Part shown: positions 1 to 10,666 of the stretch, piece after piece
Numbering within the stretch: position 1 is the first letter of the stretch
How the letters are laid out: each line of letters opens with the position of its first letter
Assembly: GCA_020029615.1 (NCBI GenBank)
Contig: JAIBJO010000002.1
Location: 1-64,000, forward strand
Reading direction: 5' to 3'
Length of the DNA: 64,000 nt
DNA from: Actinomycetota bacterium
GTDB taxonomy: Bacteria > Actinomycetota > Thermoleophilia > Gaiellales > Gaiellaceae
Translations under genes and position numbers: made by a program
Notes under the pieces: model-generated
Databases searched by the model: none
Told to the model about the DNA's origin: nothing
What the model saw: only the letters and a program-made list of their open reading frames with translations

Positions 1-123
1 CCGGAAGGGGACTCGATCGTTCTCTGTCGCTGCGGGAGCTCGGCGAACAAGCCGTTCTGCGACAAGAGCCACCGAGAAGCCTGCTTCGTCGCCGACGACC
101 CGGCGCCTCGCGTCTCGTCCTAG
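1..123 (+). CDS. CDGSH-type iron-sulfur protein, C-terminal part
   Basis: Only the last 40 residues are in the window; the start lies upstream. The sequence carries the 2Fe-2S signature of CDGSH proteins: C-R-C, a Ser three residues later, then P-F-C-D-K-S-H, so the three cysteines and the histidine that bind the cluster are all present. The usual Gly of C-D-G-S-H is Lys here. Family members are small redox or iron-sulfur handling proteins, often below 80 residues, so about half the gene may be visible. A hairpin follows and separates it from the oppositely oriented inositol phosphate synthase. Substrate and partner cannot be told. Confidence 0.8.
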   Translation, partial: PEGDSIVLCRCGSSANKPFCDKSHREACFVADDPAPRVSS

Positions 124-140
124 CGCGACGCTCTCGAGGA

Positions 141-170
141 GGGCGGCGGCGACGAGAAGCGCCGCCGCCC
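141..170. terminator. Hairpin between convergent genes
   Basis: A perfect 11-bp stem (GGGCGGCGGCG with CGCCGCCGCCC) closes an 8-nt loop. There is no U-tract on either side. It lies between the convergent CDGSH and ino1 stop codons, so it probably ends transcripts from both strands. Confidence 0.6.
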
Positions 171-203
171 CCAACTAGAACGTCCGGACGCGCCGGCCGC
201 GTC

Positions 204-1655
204 TCACGCGTTCGCTGCCGCCTTCGTCTTCGACTTCGTTACCGCGTTCTTCACGATGAAGCGCTCGATCTGGTCGTGCGCTTCGTCGTCGCGGATCTGC
301 TTCGGCGGCGACTTCATGAGATAGGCGCTCGGCGCCTCGAGCGAGCCCGAGATGCCGTTCAACAATGCGAGCTTCGCGAGCCGGACGGCATCGATGACGA
401 TGCCGGCCGAGTTCGGCGAGTCCCAGACCTCGAGCTTCAGCTCGAGGTTCAGGGGCACGTCGCCGAAGGACGAGCCTTCCATGCGGATGTACGCCCACTT
501 GCGGTCGGTGAGCCACGGGACGTAGTCGGAGGGGCCTACATGGACGTTCTTGTCGCCGATGTCGTAGTCGAGCATCGACGTGACGGCGTTCGTCTTCGAG
601 ATCTTCTTCGACTCGAGCCGCTCGCGCTCGAGCATGTTCAGGAAGTCGGAGTTGCCGCCGACGTTGAGCTGCATCGTCTTGTCGAGATGGACGCCGCGGT
701 CGCCGAACAGCGTCGTCAGGACGCGGTGCGTGATCGTCGCGCCGACCTGCGACTTGATGTCGTCACCGATGATCGGCACGCCGGCGTCCTCGAAGCGCTT
801 CTGCCAGTACGGCTCGCGGGCGATGAAGACGGGCATGCAGTTCACCATCGCCACGCCGGCCTCGAGAATCTGCTCTGCGTACCACTTCGTGGCGGCCTCG
901 GAGCCGACCGGGAGGTAATTGACCACGACGTCGGTTCCGGTGTCCCTGAGGATCTTCACCACGTCGTCCGTCTGGCCCGGCGCCTTCTCGACGACGTGTG
1001 CAAGGTACTTGCCGATGCCGTCGTGTGTCATGCCACGCGAGACCTTCACGCCGGTCTTCGGAACGTCCGCGAACTTGATCGTGTCGTTGGGATGCGCCCA
1101 GATCGCGTCGGCGAGGTCGACGCCGACCTTGCCCTTGACGACGTCGAACGCCGCTGTGAACTCGATGTCCGAGATGTGGTACCCGCCGAGGTCGACGTGC
1201 ATGAGGCCGGGAACCGAGTCCTCTTGCCTTGCTTCCTTGTAGTACTCGACTCCCTGGAGAAGCGAGTTGGCGCAGTTCCCCACGCCGATGATCGCGACGC
1301 GCACCTTGTCCTTCGCGCGCGCGCCGTTCTTCGAGCCGTTCGTCGAAGCCATGAGTTCCTTTCCTGTGCGATTGCTCTGAGGGGGGACGCCGAGCCCGTC
1401 GGCGAGCGCGGCGAGGATGACGTCGTTCGCGTTTGCGCCGCGACGCGACGCCTCCGCATGAATCTCGTCCCTGAGCTCCTGCGGTACGCGGAGGAGGAGG
1501 ACGGGGCTGGACCCTGCTAGCACTTTGCGGCGGCGGCCGCTGGGTGTGTACGGAACGCCGAACTCCGCGGCGATGATGCCGGCCGCCACGTCATTGACGT
1601 TTGACTTGCTGCGAGCCGTCTCGCGCACGAGCGCCGCCTTCAGCGAAGCAGGCAT
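204..1655 (-). CDS. ino1: Inositol-3-phosphate synthase with N-terminal ribbon-helix-helix-like extension
   Basis: Makes 1D-myo-inositol 3-phosphate from glucose 6-phosphate (NAD-dependent), the precursor for phosphatidylinositol-type lipids. From the internal Met at 1352 the protein is 382 residues, near the usual 360-370 for actinobacterial Ino1, and shows [12 protein letters not shown] (NAD site), [10 protein letters not shown] and L-N-V-G-G-N-S-D-F. The same frame stays open upstream for another ~100 codons that encode two tandem ~40-residue Arc/RHH-like units ([11 protein letters not shown] type, each ending near G-V-P). I start at ATG 1655; TTG 1700 would put a palindrome inside the gene. 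A strong RBS before 1352 suggests a second, normal-length product. Just downstream of the phosphatidyltransferase gene, on the same strand. Confidence 0.85.
   Translation of the reverse strand: MPASLKAALVRETARSKSNVNDVAAGIIAAEFGVPYTPSGRRRKVLAGSSPVLLLRVPQELRDEIHAEASRRGANANDVILAALADGLGVPPQSNRTGKELMASTNGSKNGARAKDKVRVAIIGVGNCANSLLQGVEYYKEARQEDSVPGLMHVDLGGYHISDIEFTAAFDVVKGKVGVDLADAIWAHPNDTIKFADVPKTGVKVSRGMTHDGIGKYLAHVVEKAPGQTDDVVKILRDTGTDVVVNYLPVGSEAATKWYAEQILEAGVAMVNCMPVFIAREPYWQKRFEDAGVPIIGDDIKSQVGATITHRVLTTLFGDRGVHLDKTMQLNVGGNSDFLNMLERERLESKKISKTNAVTSMLDYDIGDKNVHVGPSDYVPWLTDRKWAYIRMEGSSFGDVPLNLELKLEVWDSPNSAGIVIDAVRLAKLALLNGISGSLEAPSAYLMKSPPKQIRDDEAHDQIERFIVKNAVTKSKTKAAANA
1352..1365 (-). promoter_or_regulatory. 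Internal ribosome binding site and ATG start for Ino1
   Basis: AGGAAAGGA lies 4 nt before an in-frame ATG that begins the canonical Ino1 part. In a window where most starts lack such a site, this is a strong internal initiation signal. It means the long frame may give a fused protein, a separate RHH protein is not closed off by a stop, and a short Ino1 can be made from the same mRNA. Confidence 0.6.
1515..1522. promoter_or_regulatory. Third TGCTAGCA palindrome, inside the RHH-coding part
   Basis: Perfect 8-bp palindrome TGCTAGCA followed on the plus strand by CTTTGC; the same 14-nt string TGCTAGCACTTTGC occurs on the minus strand at the upstream site (1697-1710). Possibly an additional operator within the coding sequence. 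Confidence 0.35.
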
Positions 1656-1687
1656 CCTGACGAGAATCGCTGCGCGCCTCTGTAAAT

Positions 1688-1710
1688 TGCTAGCAGGCAA
1701 AGTGCTAGCA
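1688..1710. promoter_or_regulatory. Paired TGCTAGCA palindromes upstream of the RHH-ino1 gene
   Basis: Two perfect TGCTAGCA palindromes begin 15 bp apart in the short gap between the phosphatidyltransferase stop and the ATG at 1655. RHH regulators bind as dimers to short repeated or palindromic subsites, so these are the natural candidates for an operator bound by the N-terminal domain of the gene they precede. That binding is inference. Confidence 0.5.
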
Positions 1711-1734
1711 CTCTACCAGCGGAGCTCGCGTCTG

Positions 1735-2397
1735 TCAGGAGGGCTGCTCGACGAGCTCGCGCAGCTGCTTGCGGACGAAGAGCATCCGCTGGACGACTGT
1801 GACCCAGGCCATGGCGGCCAGGATGTAGATAGGCCACTGAAGTAGCCCCCACGGCGCGAGTGCGAGACCGACCGAGATGAGGACCACCCGCTCGACCCGT
1901 GAGCCGAAGCCGACGTCTCCCCGGAGGCCGAGCGCCTCGGCCTTCGCCCGTGTGTACGAGACGAGGAACGAGCCGATCACGGCTCCGAAGGTCGCAACCA
2001 GGGCGATCTCGTTCCCGTCGCGCATGAACACGAGACCGATCGCTGCCAGCATCGCCGCCTCGCCGAGTCGGTCGAAGGTGGAGTCGAGAAAGGCTCCGAA
2101 CACGGTGCCCTTGCTGGCTGCACGGGCCAGCGCTCCGTCGAGGATGTCGGCGATCGAGCCGACCACGAACAGGATTCCCCCGAGCCAGAAAAAGAGCTTC
2201 TCGTTGCGATCCTCGAACCCCACGAGCACCGCGCCTGCCAGGCACAGCGACACTCCGGCCAACGTCAGCATGTCCGGCGTCAGCTTCGTCTTGGCGACGC
2301 CGCGCATCGAGCGCGCGAGGATCTGCCTGGCGGCGGCCGTGTACTCCTGCTTGATGCGGTCGAGCTGGTTGACGCGCGCGGGTTCGCGGTCGGTCAT
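1735..2397 (-). CDS. CDP-alcohol phosphatidyltransferase, probably phosphatidylinositol phosphate synthase
   Basis: A 220-residue integral membrane enzyme that joins a CDP-diacylglycerol to an alcohol. The full family signature D-x2-D-G-x2-A-R-x8-G-x3-D-x3-D is intact (D-I-L-D-G-A-L-A-R through D-S-T-F-D), with hydrophobic segments on both sides. Acceptor choice cannot be read from the motif, but the next gene downstream makes inositol 3-phosphate, which is the acceptor used by actinobacterial PIP synthases (PgsA1 type). The ATG overlaps the stop of the upstream PAP2 gene in an ATGA junction, so the two are translationally coupled. Phosphatidylglycerophosphate synthase is the main alternative. 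Confidence 0.75.
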   Translation of the reverse strand: MTDREPARVNQLDRIKQEYTAAARQILARSMRGVAKTKLTPDMLTLAGVSLCLAGAVLVGFEDRNEKLFFWLGGILFVVGSIADILDGALARAASKGTVFGAFLDSTFDRLGEAAMLAAIGLVFMRDGNEIALVATFGAVIGSFLVSYTRAKAEALGLRGDVGFGSRVERVVLISVGLALAPWGLLQWPIYILAAMAWVTVVQRMLFVRKQLRELVEQPS

Positions 2398-3134
2398 GCG
2401 CGCTGCGGGCGCAGCGTGCGAGCGCGACGGAGCACGAGCCCCGTCGCAACGGCGAGGACGAACCCGGCGACGACGTCGAGCCAGTAGTGGTTGCCCGTCG
2501 AAATGACCGCGAACGAGACCCAGACGGGCCAGGCGAGCCACAGGGCCTTGGCGATCGGCGAGCGAACGAGGCCGAACATCACGATGCCGACGATCAGCGC
2601 GTCCATCGCGTGCAGGCTCGGCATCGCGGCGTAGGGGTTCGAGGCCACGGAGATCAGGCCGCTGTCGTGGTTGATCGACGAGTACTGCGCCAACGTGTCG
2701 ACGAAGCCCCACTCGGGGAACATCCTCGGCGGCGCCGTCGGCATGAGGATGTAGCCGACGAGACCGACGAGGTTCGCCGCGATGAGCCAGTTGCGGAACG
2801 AGGCAAACCTCTCCTGGTGGCGGAAGTAGACCCACAGGAGCGTCACTCCCACGACGGCGAACTGGGAGAGCCAGTACGTGTAGGACGTCAGCGTCACCAG
2901 GATCGACGACGTGTCGACGACACGCTGGACCGCCGGCTCGAACAGCGTCCCGAGCTGCCGCTCGGTGCGCAGCACCCACTCGCCGTTCGAGAACGCGTTT
3001 GCCACGCTGCGATCGGCGGCGCCGCGCGCGACCTGGTAGGCGACGTAGAAGCCCATCCAGATCACGAACTGGAACGCGAGGTGCGCCCAGCCGCGAGGCA
3101 GGCGCCGGGATGTCTCGGCGACGAGGCTCGACAC
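2394..3134 (-). CDS. PAP2-family membrane phosphatase
   Basis: A 246-residue membrane protein with about six hydrophobic segments and the PAP2 active-site pattern: P-S-L-H-A-M near residue 175 and G-N-H-Y-W-L-D-V near residue 215, the His and Asp of the second and third phosphatase motifs. It resembles the PAP2_3 group related to inositol phosphoryl transferases. The family removes phosphate from lipid phosphates or transfers phospho-head groups at the membrane. It is first in a leftward unit with a CDP-alcohol transferase and Ino1, so inositol lipid turnover is a reasonable guess. GTG start, preceded by a TAGAAT box 9 nt away. Confidence 0.75.
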   Translation of the reverse strand: MSSLVAETSRRLPRGWAHLAFQFVIWMGFYVAYQVARGAADRSVANAFSNGEWVLRTERQLGTLFEPAVQRVVDTSSILVTLTSYTYWLSQFAVVGVTLLWVYFRHQERFASFRNWLIAANLVGLVGYILMPTAPPRMFPEWGFVDTLAQYSSINHDSGLISVASNPYAAMPSLHAMDALIVGIVMFGLVRSPIAKALWLAWPVWVSFAVISTGNHYWLDVVAGFVLAVATGLVLRRARTLRPQRA

Positions 3135-3143
3135 GACTGGCCG

Positions 3144-3149
3144 ATTCTA
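3144..3149 (-). promoter_or_regulatory. -10 element for the PAP2-pgsA unit
   Basis: TAGAAT on the minus strand ends 9 nt before the GTG start, with no RBS between. This implies a leaderless or nearly leaderless transcript. No clear -35 was found. Confidence 0.45.
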
Positions 3150-3259
3150 GCGTTCGCCCCCGCGGTCGGACCGAGGATCGGTCGGTCGGTGACGCGTTAT
3201 CAAGCCGGCTAATGAACCCACACTCGAACTCGATTTGAGCTGATGTTCTCGCAACCGGC

Positions 3260-4228
3260 ATGCTCTCCCGCATGACGGCGCGATACGGCGTGCGAGTTTG
3301 GCTTGCCCTCGCGACCGTGTACGTCGTCTGGGGCTCCACGTTCATCGCCCTGGCCATCGTCGTTCGCGATCTTCCGCCGTTCCTCGCGATGGCGATGAGG
3401 CACCTCGCAGCCGGAGCGCTCCTCCTCGCTTTCGCGCTCCCGCGAGGCGATCGGTCGGGAGATCGCATCGGGCGTCCGCAGATCGTCGCGGCGCTCGTCT
3501 TCGGGAGCCTTCTCTTCGTCGCAGGTCACGGAGCCCTCGCCTGGGCGCAGCAGACGCTGCCTGCCGGAGTGGCCGCCCTGCTCATCGGGACGATCCCGAT
3601 CTGGATGGTCCTCTTCGACCGTGCGGTGTTCGGTCGCCGGCTGCAGCGCTCGACCTACGTGGGCGTCGCGGTCGGGTTTGCCGGGCTCGCGTTTCTCTTC
3701 GACCCCTTCGGCGACGGAGCGATCGACCGTACGGCTGCGCTCGTGACCGTGCTGAGCGCGATGTGCTGGGCGGCCGGATCGGTGTACTCCCGCGGCGCCC
3801 CGCTCCCGAGGCGTCCGCTCGTCTCGGCTGGGCTGGCGTCGGTATGCGGTGGGACGTTGCTCGCAGGCTACTCGCTCCTCAGCGGGGAGGTCGGTCAGGC
3901 GCAGTGGACGAGCGAGGCGCTCCTCGCCGTCGGCTACCTCGTCGTCGTGGGCAGCCTCGTCGGCTTCACGACGTACGTCTGGCTGTTGCGCTCGGCGCCC
4001 ATCTCGCTCGTGTCGACGTACGCCTACGTGAATCCGATCGTGGCCGTGGCCCTCGCCTGGGCCCTCCTCGGCGAGGCGATCACGCTACAGATGGTCGTCG
4101 CCGGAGCTGCCGTGCTCGTCTCGGTCGCGACCATCCTGCGCTCGAGCCGGACGACCGTGGAGCCGGGCAGAGGACTGTTGCGACGGCGCCCGGTCGCTGT
4201 CGTGGCGGCATCCGAGCCGACCGCCTGA
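3260..4228 (+). CDS. EamA/DMT-family transporter
   Basis: A 322-residue protein with about ten hydrophobic helices arranged as two EamA repeats; W-G-S-T-F-I in helix 1 and the G-E pair near the end (A-L-L-G-E-A-I) are typical of the drug/metabolite exporter superfamily and recall YedA/RhaT-like carriers. It probably exports an amino acid or other small metabolite, but nothing nearby tells the substrate. ATG 3260 was chosen; ATG 3272 four codons later is equally possible. Convergent with moaA, with a shared hairpin between them. Confidence 0.75.
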   Translation: MLSRMTARYGVRVWLALATVYVVWGSTFIALAIVVRDLPPFLAMAMRHLAAGALLLAFALPRGDRSGDRIGRPQIVAALVFGSLLFVAGHGALAWAQQTLPAGVAALLIGTIPIWMVLFDRAVFGRRLQRSTYVGVAVGFAGLAFLFDPFGDGAIDRTAALVTVLSAMCWAAGSVYSRGAPLPRRPLVSAGLASVCGGTLLAGYSLLSGEVGQAQWTSEALLAVGYLVVVGSLVGFTTYVWLLRSAPISLVSTYAYVNPIVAVALAWALLGEAITLQMVVAGAAVLVSVATILRSSRTTVEPGRGLLRRRPVAVVAASEPTA

Positions 4229-4235
4229 GGTCGAT

Positions 4236-4260
4236 TAGGCACTTCCGCAGGAAGTGCCTA
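4236..4260. terminator. Perfect hairpin shared by convergent genes
   Basis: TAGGCACTTCC and GGAAGTGCCTA form a perfect 11-bp stem around a GCA loop. The right arm contains the TAG stop codon of moaA (read on the minus strand). No U-tract follows on either strand. Confidence 0.6.
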
Positions 4261-5259
4261 GCCGCCGATGTAGGACATCTCGACCTTGCGCAGGCCCGAC
4301 GTGTCGTCGGTGCGAAGCTCGGAGTAGCGGTCGGTCCGCCGCTCCCATACTGCTCGGATCGCGGCGTCGAGCTCGTCGTCGGTCGCGCCCGAGCGGAGGA
4401 TCGCGCGCAGGTCGTGACCCCGAACGGCGAAGAGGCACGTGTAGAGCTTCCCGTCCGCAGAGAGCCGTGCGCGCGTGCAGTCGCCGCAGAAAGGCTGAGT
4501 AACGGAGGCAATGACACCGATCTCTCCCTTGCCGTCGCGATAGCGGTAGCGCTGCGCGACTTCGCCGCGGTAGGCAGCGTCGACGGGCTCGAGCGGAAAC
4601 TCGGAGCCGATGGCCGCCACGATCTCCGACGCCGGAACGACGTCGTCCAGGCGCCACCCGTTCGAGGCGCCGACGTCCATGTACTCGATGAAGCGCACCG
4701 GGTGCCCGGTCCCGCGGAATCGGCGCGCGATGTCGACGACGGATTGCTCGTTGAGACCCCGCTTGACGACGACGTTCACCTTCACCGGCAAGCCGGCCTC
4801 CGCCGCGGCGTCGATCCCCGCGAGCACGCGCGCGACCGGGAAGTCCACGTCGTTCATCGCGCGAAACACCTCGTCGTCGAGCGAGTCGAGGCTGACGGTC
4901 ACGCGCGTCAGGCCCGCTTCGGCTAGCGCACGGGCCTTCTGGGCGAGGAGCGCAGCATTCGTCGTCAGCGTGAGATCGAGGTCGCCGAGCGCTGCAAGTC
5001 GAGCGACGAGGTCCTCGAGGTCGCGTCGCAGCAGCGGCTCGCCGCCCGTGAGTCGGAGCTTCCGAACCCCGAGATTGACGAAAACGCCCGCTGCGCGCTC
5101 GATCTCCTCGAACGTGAGCAGCTCCCGCCGGGGAAGGAAACGGTAGTCCCGTCCGAAGACCTCGCTCGGCATGCAGTAGACGCAGCGGAAGTTGCAGCGG
5201 TCCGTGACCGAGATGCGGAGATCGTGCAGCGGCCGACCGAGTGTGTCGTGGAGGCCCAT
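4258..5259 (-). CDS. moaA: GTP 3',8-cyclase, molybdenum cofactor synthesis
   Basis: Radical SAM enzyme for the first step of molybdopterin synthesis, acting on GTP together with MoaC. 333 residues, the normal length. The N-terminal cluster motif is C-N-F-R-C-V-Y-C near residue 24; G-G-E-P-L-L follows; the second cluster cysteines are in F-C-G-D-C-T-R-A-R and C-L-F near residues 250-275; and it ends in the Gly-Gly tail needed for activity. The ATG is preceded by TACGCT 7 nt away, so the mRNA may be leaderless. No other moa genes are in the window. Confidence 0.93.
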   Translation of the reverse strand: MGLHDTLGRPLHDLRISVTDRCNFRCVYCMPSEVFGRDYRFLPRRELLTFEEIERAAGVFVNLGVRKLRLTGGEPLLRRDLEDLVARLAALGDLDLTLTTNAALLAQKARALAEAGLTRVTVSLDSLDDEVFRAMNDVDFPVARVLAGIDAAAEAGLPVKVNVVVKRGLNEQSVVDIARRFRGTGHPVRFIEYMDVGASNGWRLDDVVPASEIVAAIGSEFPLEPVDAAYRGEVAQRYRYRDGKGEIGVIASVTQPFCGDCTRARLSADGKLYTCLFAVRGHDLRAILRSGATDDELDAAIRAVWERRTDRYSELRTDDTSGLRKVEMSYIGG

Positions 5260-5266
5260 CGACGAG

Positions 5267-5272
5267 AGCGTA
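5267..5272 (-). promoter_or_regulatory. -10 element for moaA
   Basis: TACGCT on the minus strand with 7 nt to the ATG. It lies in the 27-bp gap shared with the divergent transporter gene, so the two promoters must be nearly face to face. Confidence 0.4.
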
Positions 5273-5286
5273 GAGAATCCGCGGCG

Positions 5287-6171
5287 GTGACCCGCCCCGG
5301 CCCACTTCTCGCCCTCGTCGGTGTCACGGCGATCTGGGGCGTCACGTTCGTCCAGGTCCAGGACGCCCTCGCCCTCTATCCGCTCTTCGCCTTCCTCGCC
5401 GTGCGGTTCGCGATCTCGACGCTCGCGCTCGCTCCGTTCGCGTGGCGATCGCTGCGCACGCTCCCGCGCGAGGGCTATCTCGCCGGCGTCGGCGTCGGCC
5501 TCTTGCTCGCCGCGGCCTACGGGCTCCAGACCGCCGGGCTGGAGCTGACCACGGTCGCGAGCACGGGGTTCATCACCGGGCTGTACGTCGTGTTCACGCC
5601 CCTGCTCGCGCTCGTGCTGTTCGGGACCCCGGTGCCCCGCGCGCTCTGGGGCGGTGTCGTGCTCGCGGTCATCGGGCTCTTGCTGCTGAGCGGAGTCCCG
5701 GGAGGCTCCGCCGTCGGGAACGCGCTCGTTCTCGCGAATGCGGTGTTCCAGTCGTTCCAGATCACCGCCATGGAGCGCTACGCGCCGCGATACGACCCGC
5801 GTGCCTTGACGTTCCTGCAGATGGCGACGTCGTTCGTCGGGTTCACGATCATCGCGGCGTCGCTCGGCCAGCTCGAGGTCCCCGAGGGGAGGACGGTGTG
5901 GGGGGCGCTCCTCGTCACCGGGCTTTTCGCCGGCGCGCTCGGCTACCTCATCGCGACGTGGGTACAAGCACGGACGACAGCCGCGCGGGCCGCTCTGGTC
6001 TTCACGCTCGAGGCGCCCTTCGCCGCGCTCTTCGGCGTCCTGCTGGCCGACGAGGTGCTCGGGTGGGCCGGCTGGCTCGGATGCGCGGTGATGATGGCCG
6101 GGATCGTCCTCGCGGAGCCTGCTGCGGCTCGGACGTTGCGCCGCGTGGCGAGCCGGACAGAGCGGACTTAG
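5287..6171 (+). CDS. EamA/DMT-family transporter
   Basis: 294 residues with ten hydrophobic helices in two EamA halves; begins with a helix carrying A-I-W-G-V-T-F, the usual DMT helix-1 signature, and the second half has L-E-A-P-F-A-A-L-F, typical of the C-terminal EamA repeat. Substrate unknown. GTG 5287 is chosen because upstream codons would run into the divergent moaA start. It is followed after 2 nt by another DMT gene, so the two probably form an operon and may work on related substrates or as a pair. Confidence 0.7.
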   Translation: MTRPGPLLALVGVTAIWGVTFVQVQDALALYPLFAFLAVRFAISTLALAPFAWRSLRTLPREGYLAGVGVGLLLAAAYGLQTAGLELTTVASTGFITGLYVVFTPLLALVLFGTPVPRALWGGVVLAVIGLLLLSGVPGGSAVGNALVLANAVFQSFQITAMERYAPRYDPRALTFLQMATSFVGFTIIAASLGQLEVPEGRTVWGALLVTGLFAGALGYLIATWVQARTTAARAALVFTLEAPFAALFGVLLADEVLGWAGWLGCAVMMAGIVLAEPAAARTLRRVASRTERT

Positions 6172-6173
6172 AC

Positions 6174-7019
6174 GTGGACGCTGTCGTTCTTGCGCTCGCA
6201 TCCGCGTTTCTGTTCGGCGCGACGACCGTCGCCATGAGAGTCGCGTTTCGCAAGGGTGCGCTCGCCGAAGGCGGCGCGCTGTTCACGGTTCTCGTGGCGA
6301 TGGGCGTCGTCGCGCCATTCGCAGCTGCGCAAGGCGGACTGACGAGAGACGTGTGGCCGTTTCTCATCGCCGGACTGCTCGGTCCGGGGGTGTCACAGTT
6401 CCTGTTCACGTTCGCTGTACGCGAGGCCGGCGCCGCACGGACGTCCGTGGTCATCGGTACCGGGCCGCTGTTCTCGATCGTGATCGCGGTCGTACTCCTG
6501 GGCGAGTCGCTCGAAGCAGCGCTCGTGGCTGGCGCAATTCTGATCGTGGCCGGCGGGTTCCTGCTCGTCGGCGAGCGGGAGCGACCGGACCACGTCCGAG
6601 TGCGTGGGCTCGTGCTGGCACTCGTGGCAACCATCGTGTTCGCGTCTCGCGACAACCTGATCCGATGGCTCTCGATCGACACCGATGTGTCGCCAGGCGT
6701 AGCTGCGCTTGCCACCCTCTCTGCCGGAGCCGCTCTGATGACAGTCTTCGTGGTCGTCGGACGGGCTGCGCTCCGAGCACACGATGCGCGCGTGTTCGCG
6801 CCCGCAGGCGTGCTGTTCGGGCTTTCGTACGTCTGCTTGTTCGAGGCGTACTACCGCGGTCTGGTTACGGTCGTCTCCCCCCTCGTCGCGACCGAGTCGC
6901 TGTGGGGTGTGGCGCTCGCGGCCATCGTGCTGGGAAGATCCGAGCGCGTAGGCCCTCGGCTGATCGCCGGTGCGGCACTCGTCGTCGCGGGAGGTGTATT
7001 CATCGGGATCTACCGCTAG
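6174..7019 (+). CDS. EamA/DMT-family transporter
   Basis: 281 residues, ten predicted helices, two EamA repeats. It starts two nucleotides after the stop of the preceding DMT gene with a GTG, and reads [18 protein letters not shown] into the first helix. The sequence is clearly different from its neighbour (G-P-L-F-S-I-V-I-A and A-T-E-S-L-W in the two halves), so this is not a recent duplication. Function is probably export of a small metabolite; substrate unknown. Confidence 0.7.
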   Translation: MDAVVLALASAFLFGATTVAMRVAFRKGALAEGGALFTVLVAMGVVAPFAAAQGGLTRDVWPFLIAGLLGPGVSQFLFTFAVREAGAARTSVVIGTGPLFSIVIAVVLLGESLEAALVAGAILIVAGGFLLVGERERPDHVRVRGLVLALVATIVFASRDNLIRWLSIDTDVSPGVAALATLSAGAALMTVFVVVGRAALRAHDARVFAPAGVLFGLSYVCLFEAYYRGLVTVVSPLVATESLWGVALAAIVLGRSERVGPRLIAGAALVVAGGVFIGIYR

Positions 7020-7030
7020 GGAAGTCCTCT

Positions 7031-7080
7031 CTTGACGATCTGCTACGTTAAGACTCAAGTTTTCACAGGTTCACGACTCA
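7031..7080 (+). promoter_or_regulatory. dnaK promoter region with HspR-like half-sites
   Basis: The HspR operator HAIR is CTTGAGT-N7-ACTCAAG. Here CTTGACG (7031), an exact ACTCAAG (7053) and ACTCAG (7075) begin exactly 22 bp apart instead of forming one compact inverted repeat. TACGTT at 7044-7049 is a possible -10. An AAAGGAGAG ribosome site precedes the dnaK ATG. Control by HspR, encoded in the same operon, is likely from family knowledge. Confidence 0.5.
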
Positions 7081-7098
7081 GAACGCAAAGGAGAGACC

Positions 7099-9005
<1,907 letters not shown>

Positions 9006-9009
<4 letters not shown>

Positions 9010-9566
9010 CCAGGCGCGTCGAACGGCGTCCAGACGCTGAAGCCGACGCGACGGTCACCGACGTTGCGATCGACGAAGGCGGGCCAAGTGACACTGTGTC
9101 ACAAGGCCCGCCTGCCGACGTCGAGCGGCAACTAGCGGAAGTCGAGGAGAAGCGAGACGAGTACCTCGACCTCCTCCAGCGCGTTCAGGCGGACTTCGAG
9201 AACTATCGCAAGCGAGTCGTTCGCGAGCAGGAGCGCCTGGTCGCCCATGCGCACGAGCGGCTCGTTCGCGAGCTTCTCCCGATCCTCGACGATCTCGAGA
9301 GGGCGCTCGAGGCAGCCGAGCGGCACGAGGAGGCGCAGCTCGTCGAAGGTGTGAAGCTCGTCGAGCAGTCACTGCGAAACGCGTTGCGCAAAGAGGGTCT
9401 GCTCGAGATCGAGACCGACGGGCCCTTCGATCCGCACGTGCACGAGGCCATGCTCACCCGGCCGGGCGACAGTGCGGAGCCTGGCTCGGTGCTGGAGGTC
9501 GTACAGCGTGGCTACCGCGTCGGCGACAAGGTCGTCAGACCGGCCAGGGTGATCGTCGCCGAATGA
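9006..9566 (+). CDS. grpE: Nucleotide exchange factor GrpE
   Basis: Releases ADP from DnaK. 186 residues: an acidic, poorly conserved N-terminal stretch, a long coiled-coil helix (about 40-95, containing [15 protein letters not shown]) and the C-terminal beta domain with F-D-P-H-V-H-E-A-M. The GTG start overlaps the dnaK TGA in a GTGA junction, so translation is coupled. The position between dnaK and dnaJ is the normal actinobacterial order. Confidence 0.96.
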
Positions 9567-10666
9567 ACCGGAGCCCCTACGAGGTGCTCGGCGTCGCGAA
9601 GAACGCGTCCGACGACGAGATCAAGAAGGCGTACCGGAACCTCGCGCGCGAGTACCACCCCGACCGCAACCCGGGCGACAACGGCGCCGAAGAGCGGTTC
9701 AAGGACGTGCAGTCAGCATACGACGTGTTGTCCGATGCCGAGAAGCGCCGGGCCTACGACACGTTCGGGTCGGCTGGGACGCGAGGCTTCCCGGGTGGCG
9801 CCGATACGGGTGGCGCTCGCTTCGAGGAGTTCAACCTCGGCGACCTCGGTGATCTCCTCGGCGGTATGTTCGGCGGCGGCGGCGGCGGCGGTCGCCAGCG
9901 TGGCGGCGGTCGTGCTCCGATTCGCGGTGACGACCTCGAGACGCACGTGAGGATCTCCTTCGAGGACTCGCTCGAGGGCGTCCAGGTGCGTGTTCCCGTC
10001 GAAGCCGAGACGGCGTGCTCCGTCTGTCACGGGACGGGTGCGGAGCCCGGCACGTCTCCGGTGACCTGTCCCCAGTGCGGCGGCCGCGGAGTCGTCTCGG
10101 ACTCGCAGGGCCTCTTCGCCTTCTCGCAGCCCTGCCCGCGCTGCCAGGGGAACGGCTCGATCGTCGAGAAGCCGTGCAGGCACTGTCGAGGTAGCGGGCG
10201 CGAGCGCACCATGAAGACGTATGCCGTGAAGGTCCCCGCGGGATCTCGGAGCGGGACGCGCGTCAGGCTGAAGGGCAAAGGCGAGGCTGGCCGCAACGGT
10301 GGCCCCGCCGGCGATCTCTACGTGGTCGTCGACGTCGACCCGTCGCCGCTCTTCGAGCGGCGAGGCGCCGATCTCGTCCTCGAGGTGCCAGTGACGTACG
10401 CAGAGGCCGCGCTCGGTTCCAGCGTCCAGATCCCCACTCCGGACGGGCCCGTCTCGCTCAAGGTGCCTGCGGGGACGGAGAGCGGAAAGCTCCTTCGCGT
10501 GAAGGGCCGAGGCGCGCCGCGACTGAAGGGAAGCGGTCGCGGCGATCTCCTGGCACGTGTGAAGGTGACCATCCCCAAGAAGTTGACGAAAGTCGAGCGC
10601 GAGGCGCTCGAGGGATTTCAGAAGGTGTCGCGCGAGAATCCCCGGGAACGGATGTTCACATCGTGA
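9563..10666 (+). CDS. dnaJ: Chaperone protein DnaJ (Hsp40)
   Basis: Delivers substrates to DnaK and stimulates its ATPase. 367 residues with all parts of a type I DnaJ: J domain 1-66 with the H-P-D tripeptide (Y-H-P-D-R-N), a Gly/Phe-rich linker with a run of glycines, a zinc domain with four C-x2-C-x-G-x-G units (C-S-V-C, C-P-Q-C, C-P-R-C, C-R-H-C) near 152-210, and the C-terminal substrate domains. Its ATG overlaps the grpE stop in ATGA. Actinobacteria often have two dnaJ genes; this is the dnaK-operon copy. Confidence 0.97.
   Translation: MNRSPYEVLGVAKNASDDEIKKAYRNLAREYHPDRNPGDNGAEERFKDVQSAYDVLSDAEKRRAYDTFGSAGTRGFPGGADTGGARFEEFNLGDLGDLLGGMFGGGGGGGRQRGGGRAPIRGDDLETHVRISFEDSLEGVQVRVPVEAETACSVCHGTGAEPGTSPVTCPQCGGRGVVSDSQGLFAFSQPCPRCQGNGSIVEKPCRHCRGSGRERTMKTYAVKVPAGSRSGTRVRLKGKGEAGRNGGPAGDLYVVVDVDPSPLFERRGADLVLEVPVTYAEAALGSSVQIPTPDGPVSLKVPAGTESGKLLRVKGRGAPRLKGSGRGDLLARVKVTIPKKLTKVEREALEGFQKVSRENPRERMFTS

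Noticed and set aside
276-1520. Long plus-strand open frame opposite ino1
   Set aside because: Arg/Asp/Val-rich shadow of the minus-strand gene; no domain, and ino1 on the other strand is certain.
1656-1700. TTG start at 1700 for the RHH-ino1 frame
   Set aside because: It would place the TGCTAGCA palindrome (1688-1695) in coding sequence and has no RBS; ATG 1655 is preferred.
5442-6173. N-terminal extension of the third DMT transporter
   Set aside because: The frame is open upstream but Arg-rich and opposite in phase to the certain DMT gene at 5287-6171; GTG 6174 is the real start.
7031-7059. Canonical HAIR operator
   Set aside because: Only the right half ACTCAAG is exact; the left half CTTGACG is 15 nt away rather than 7.
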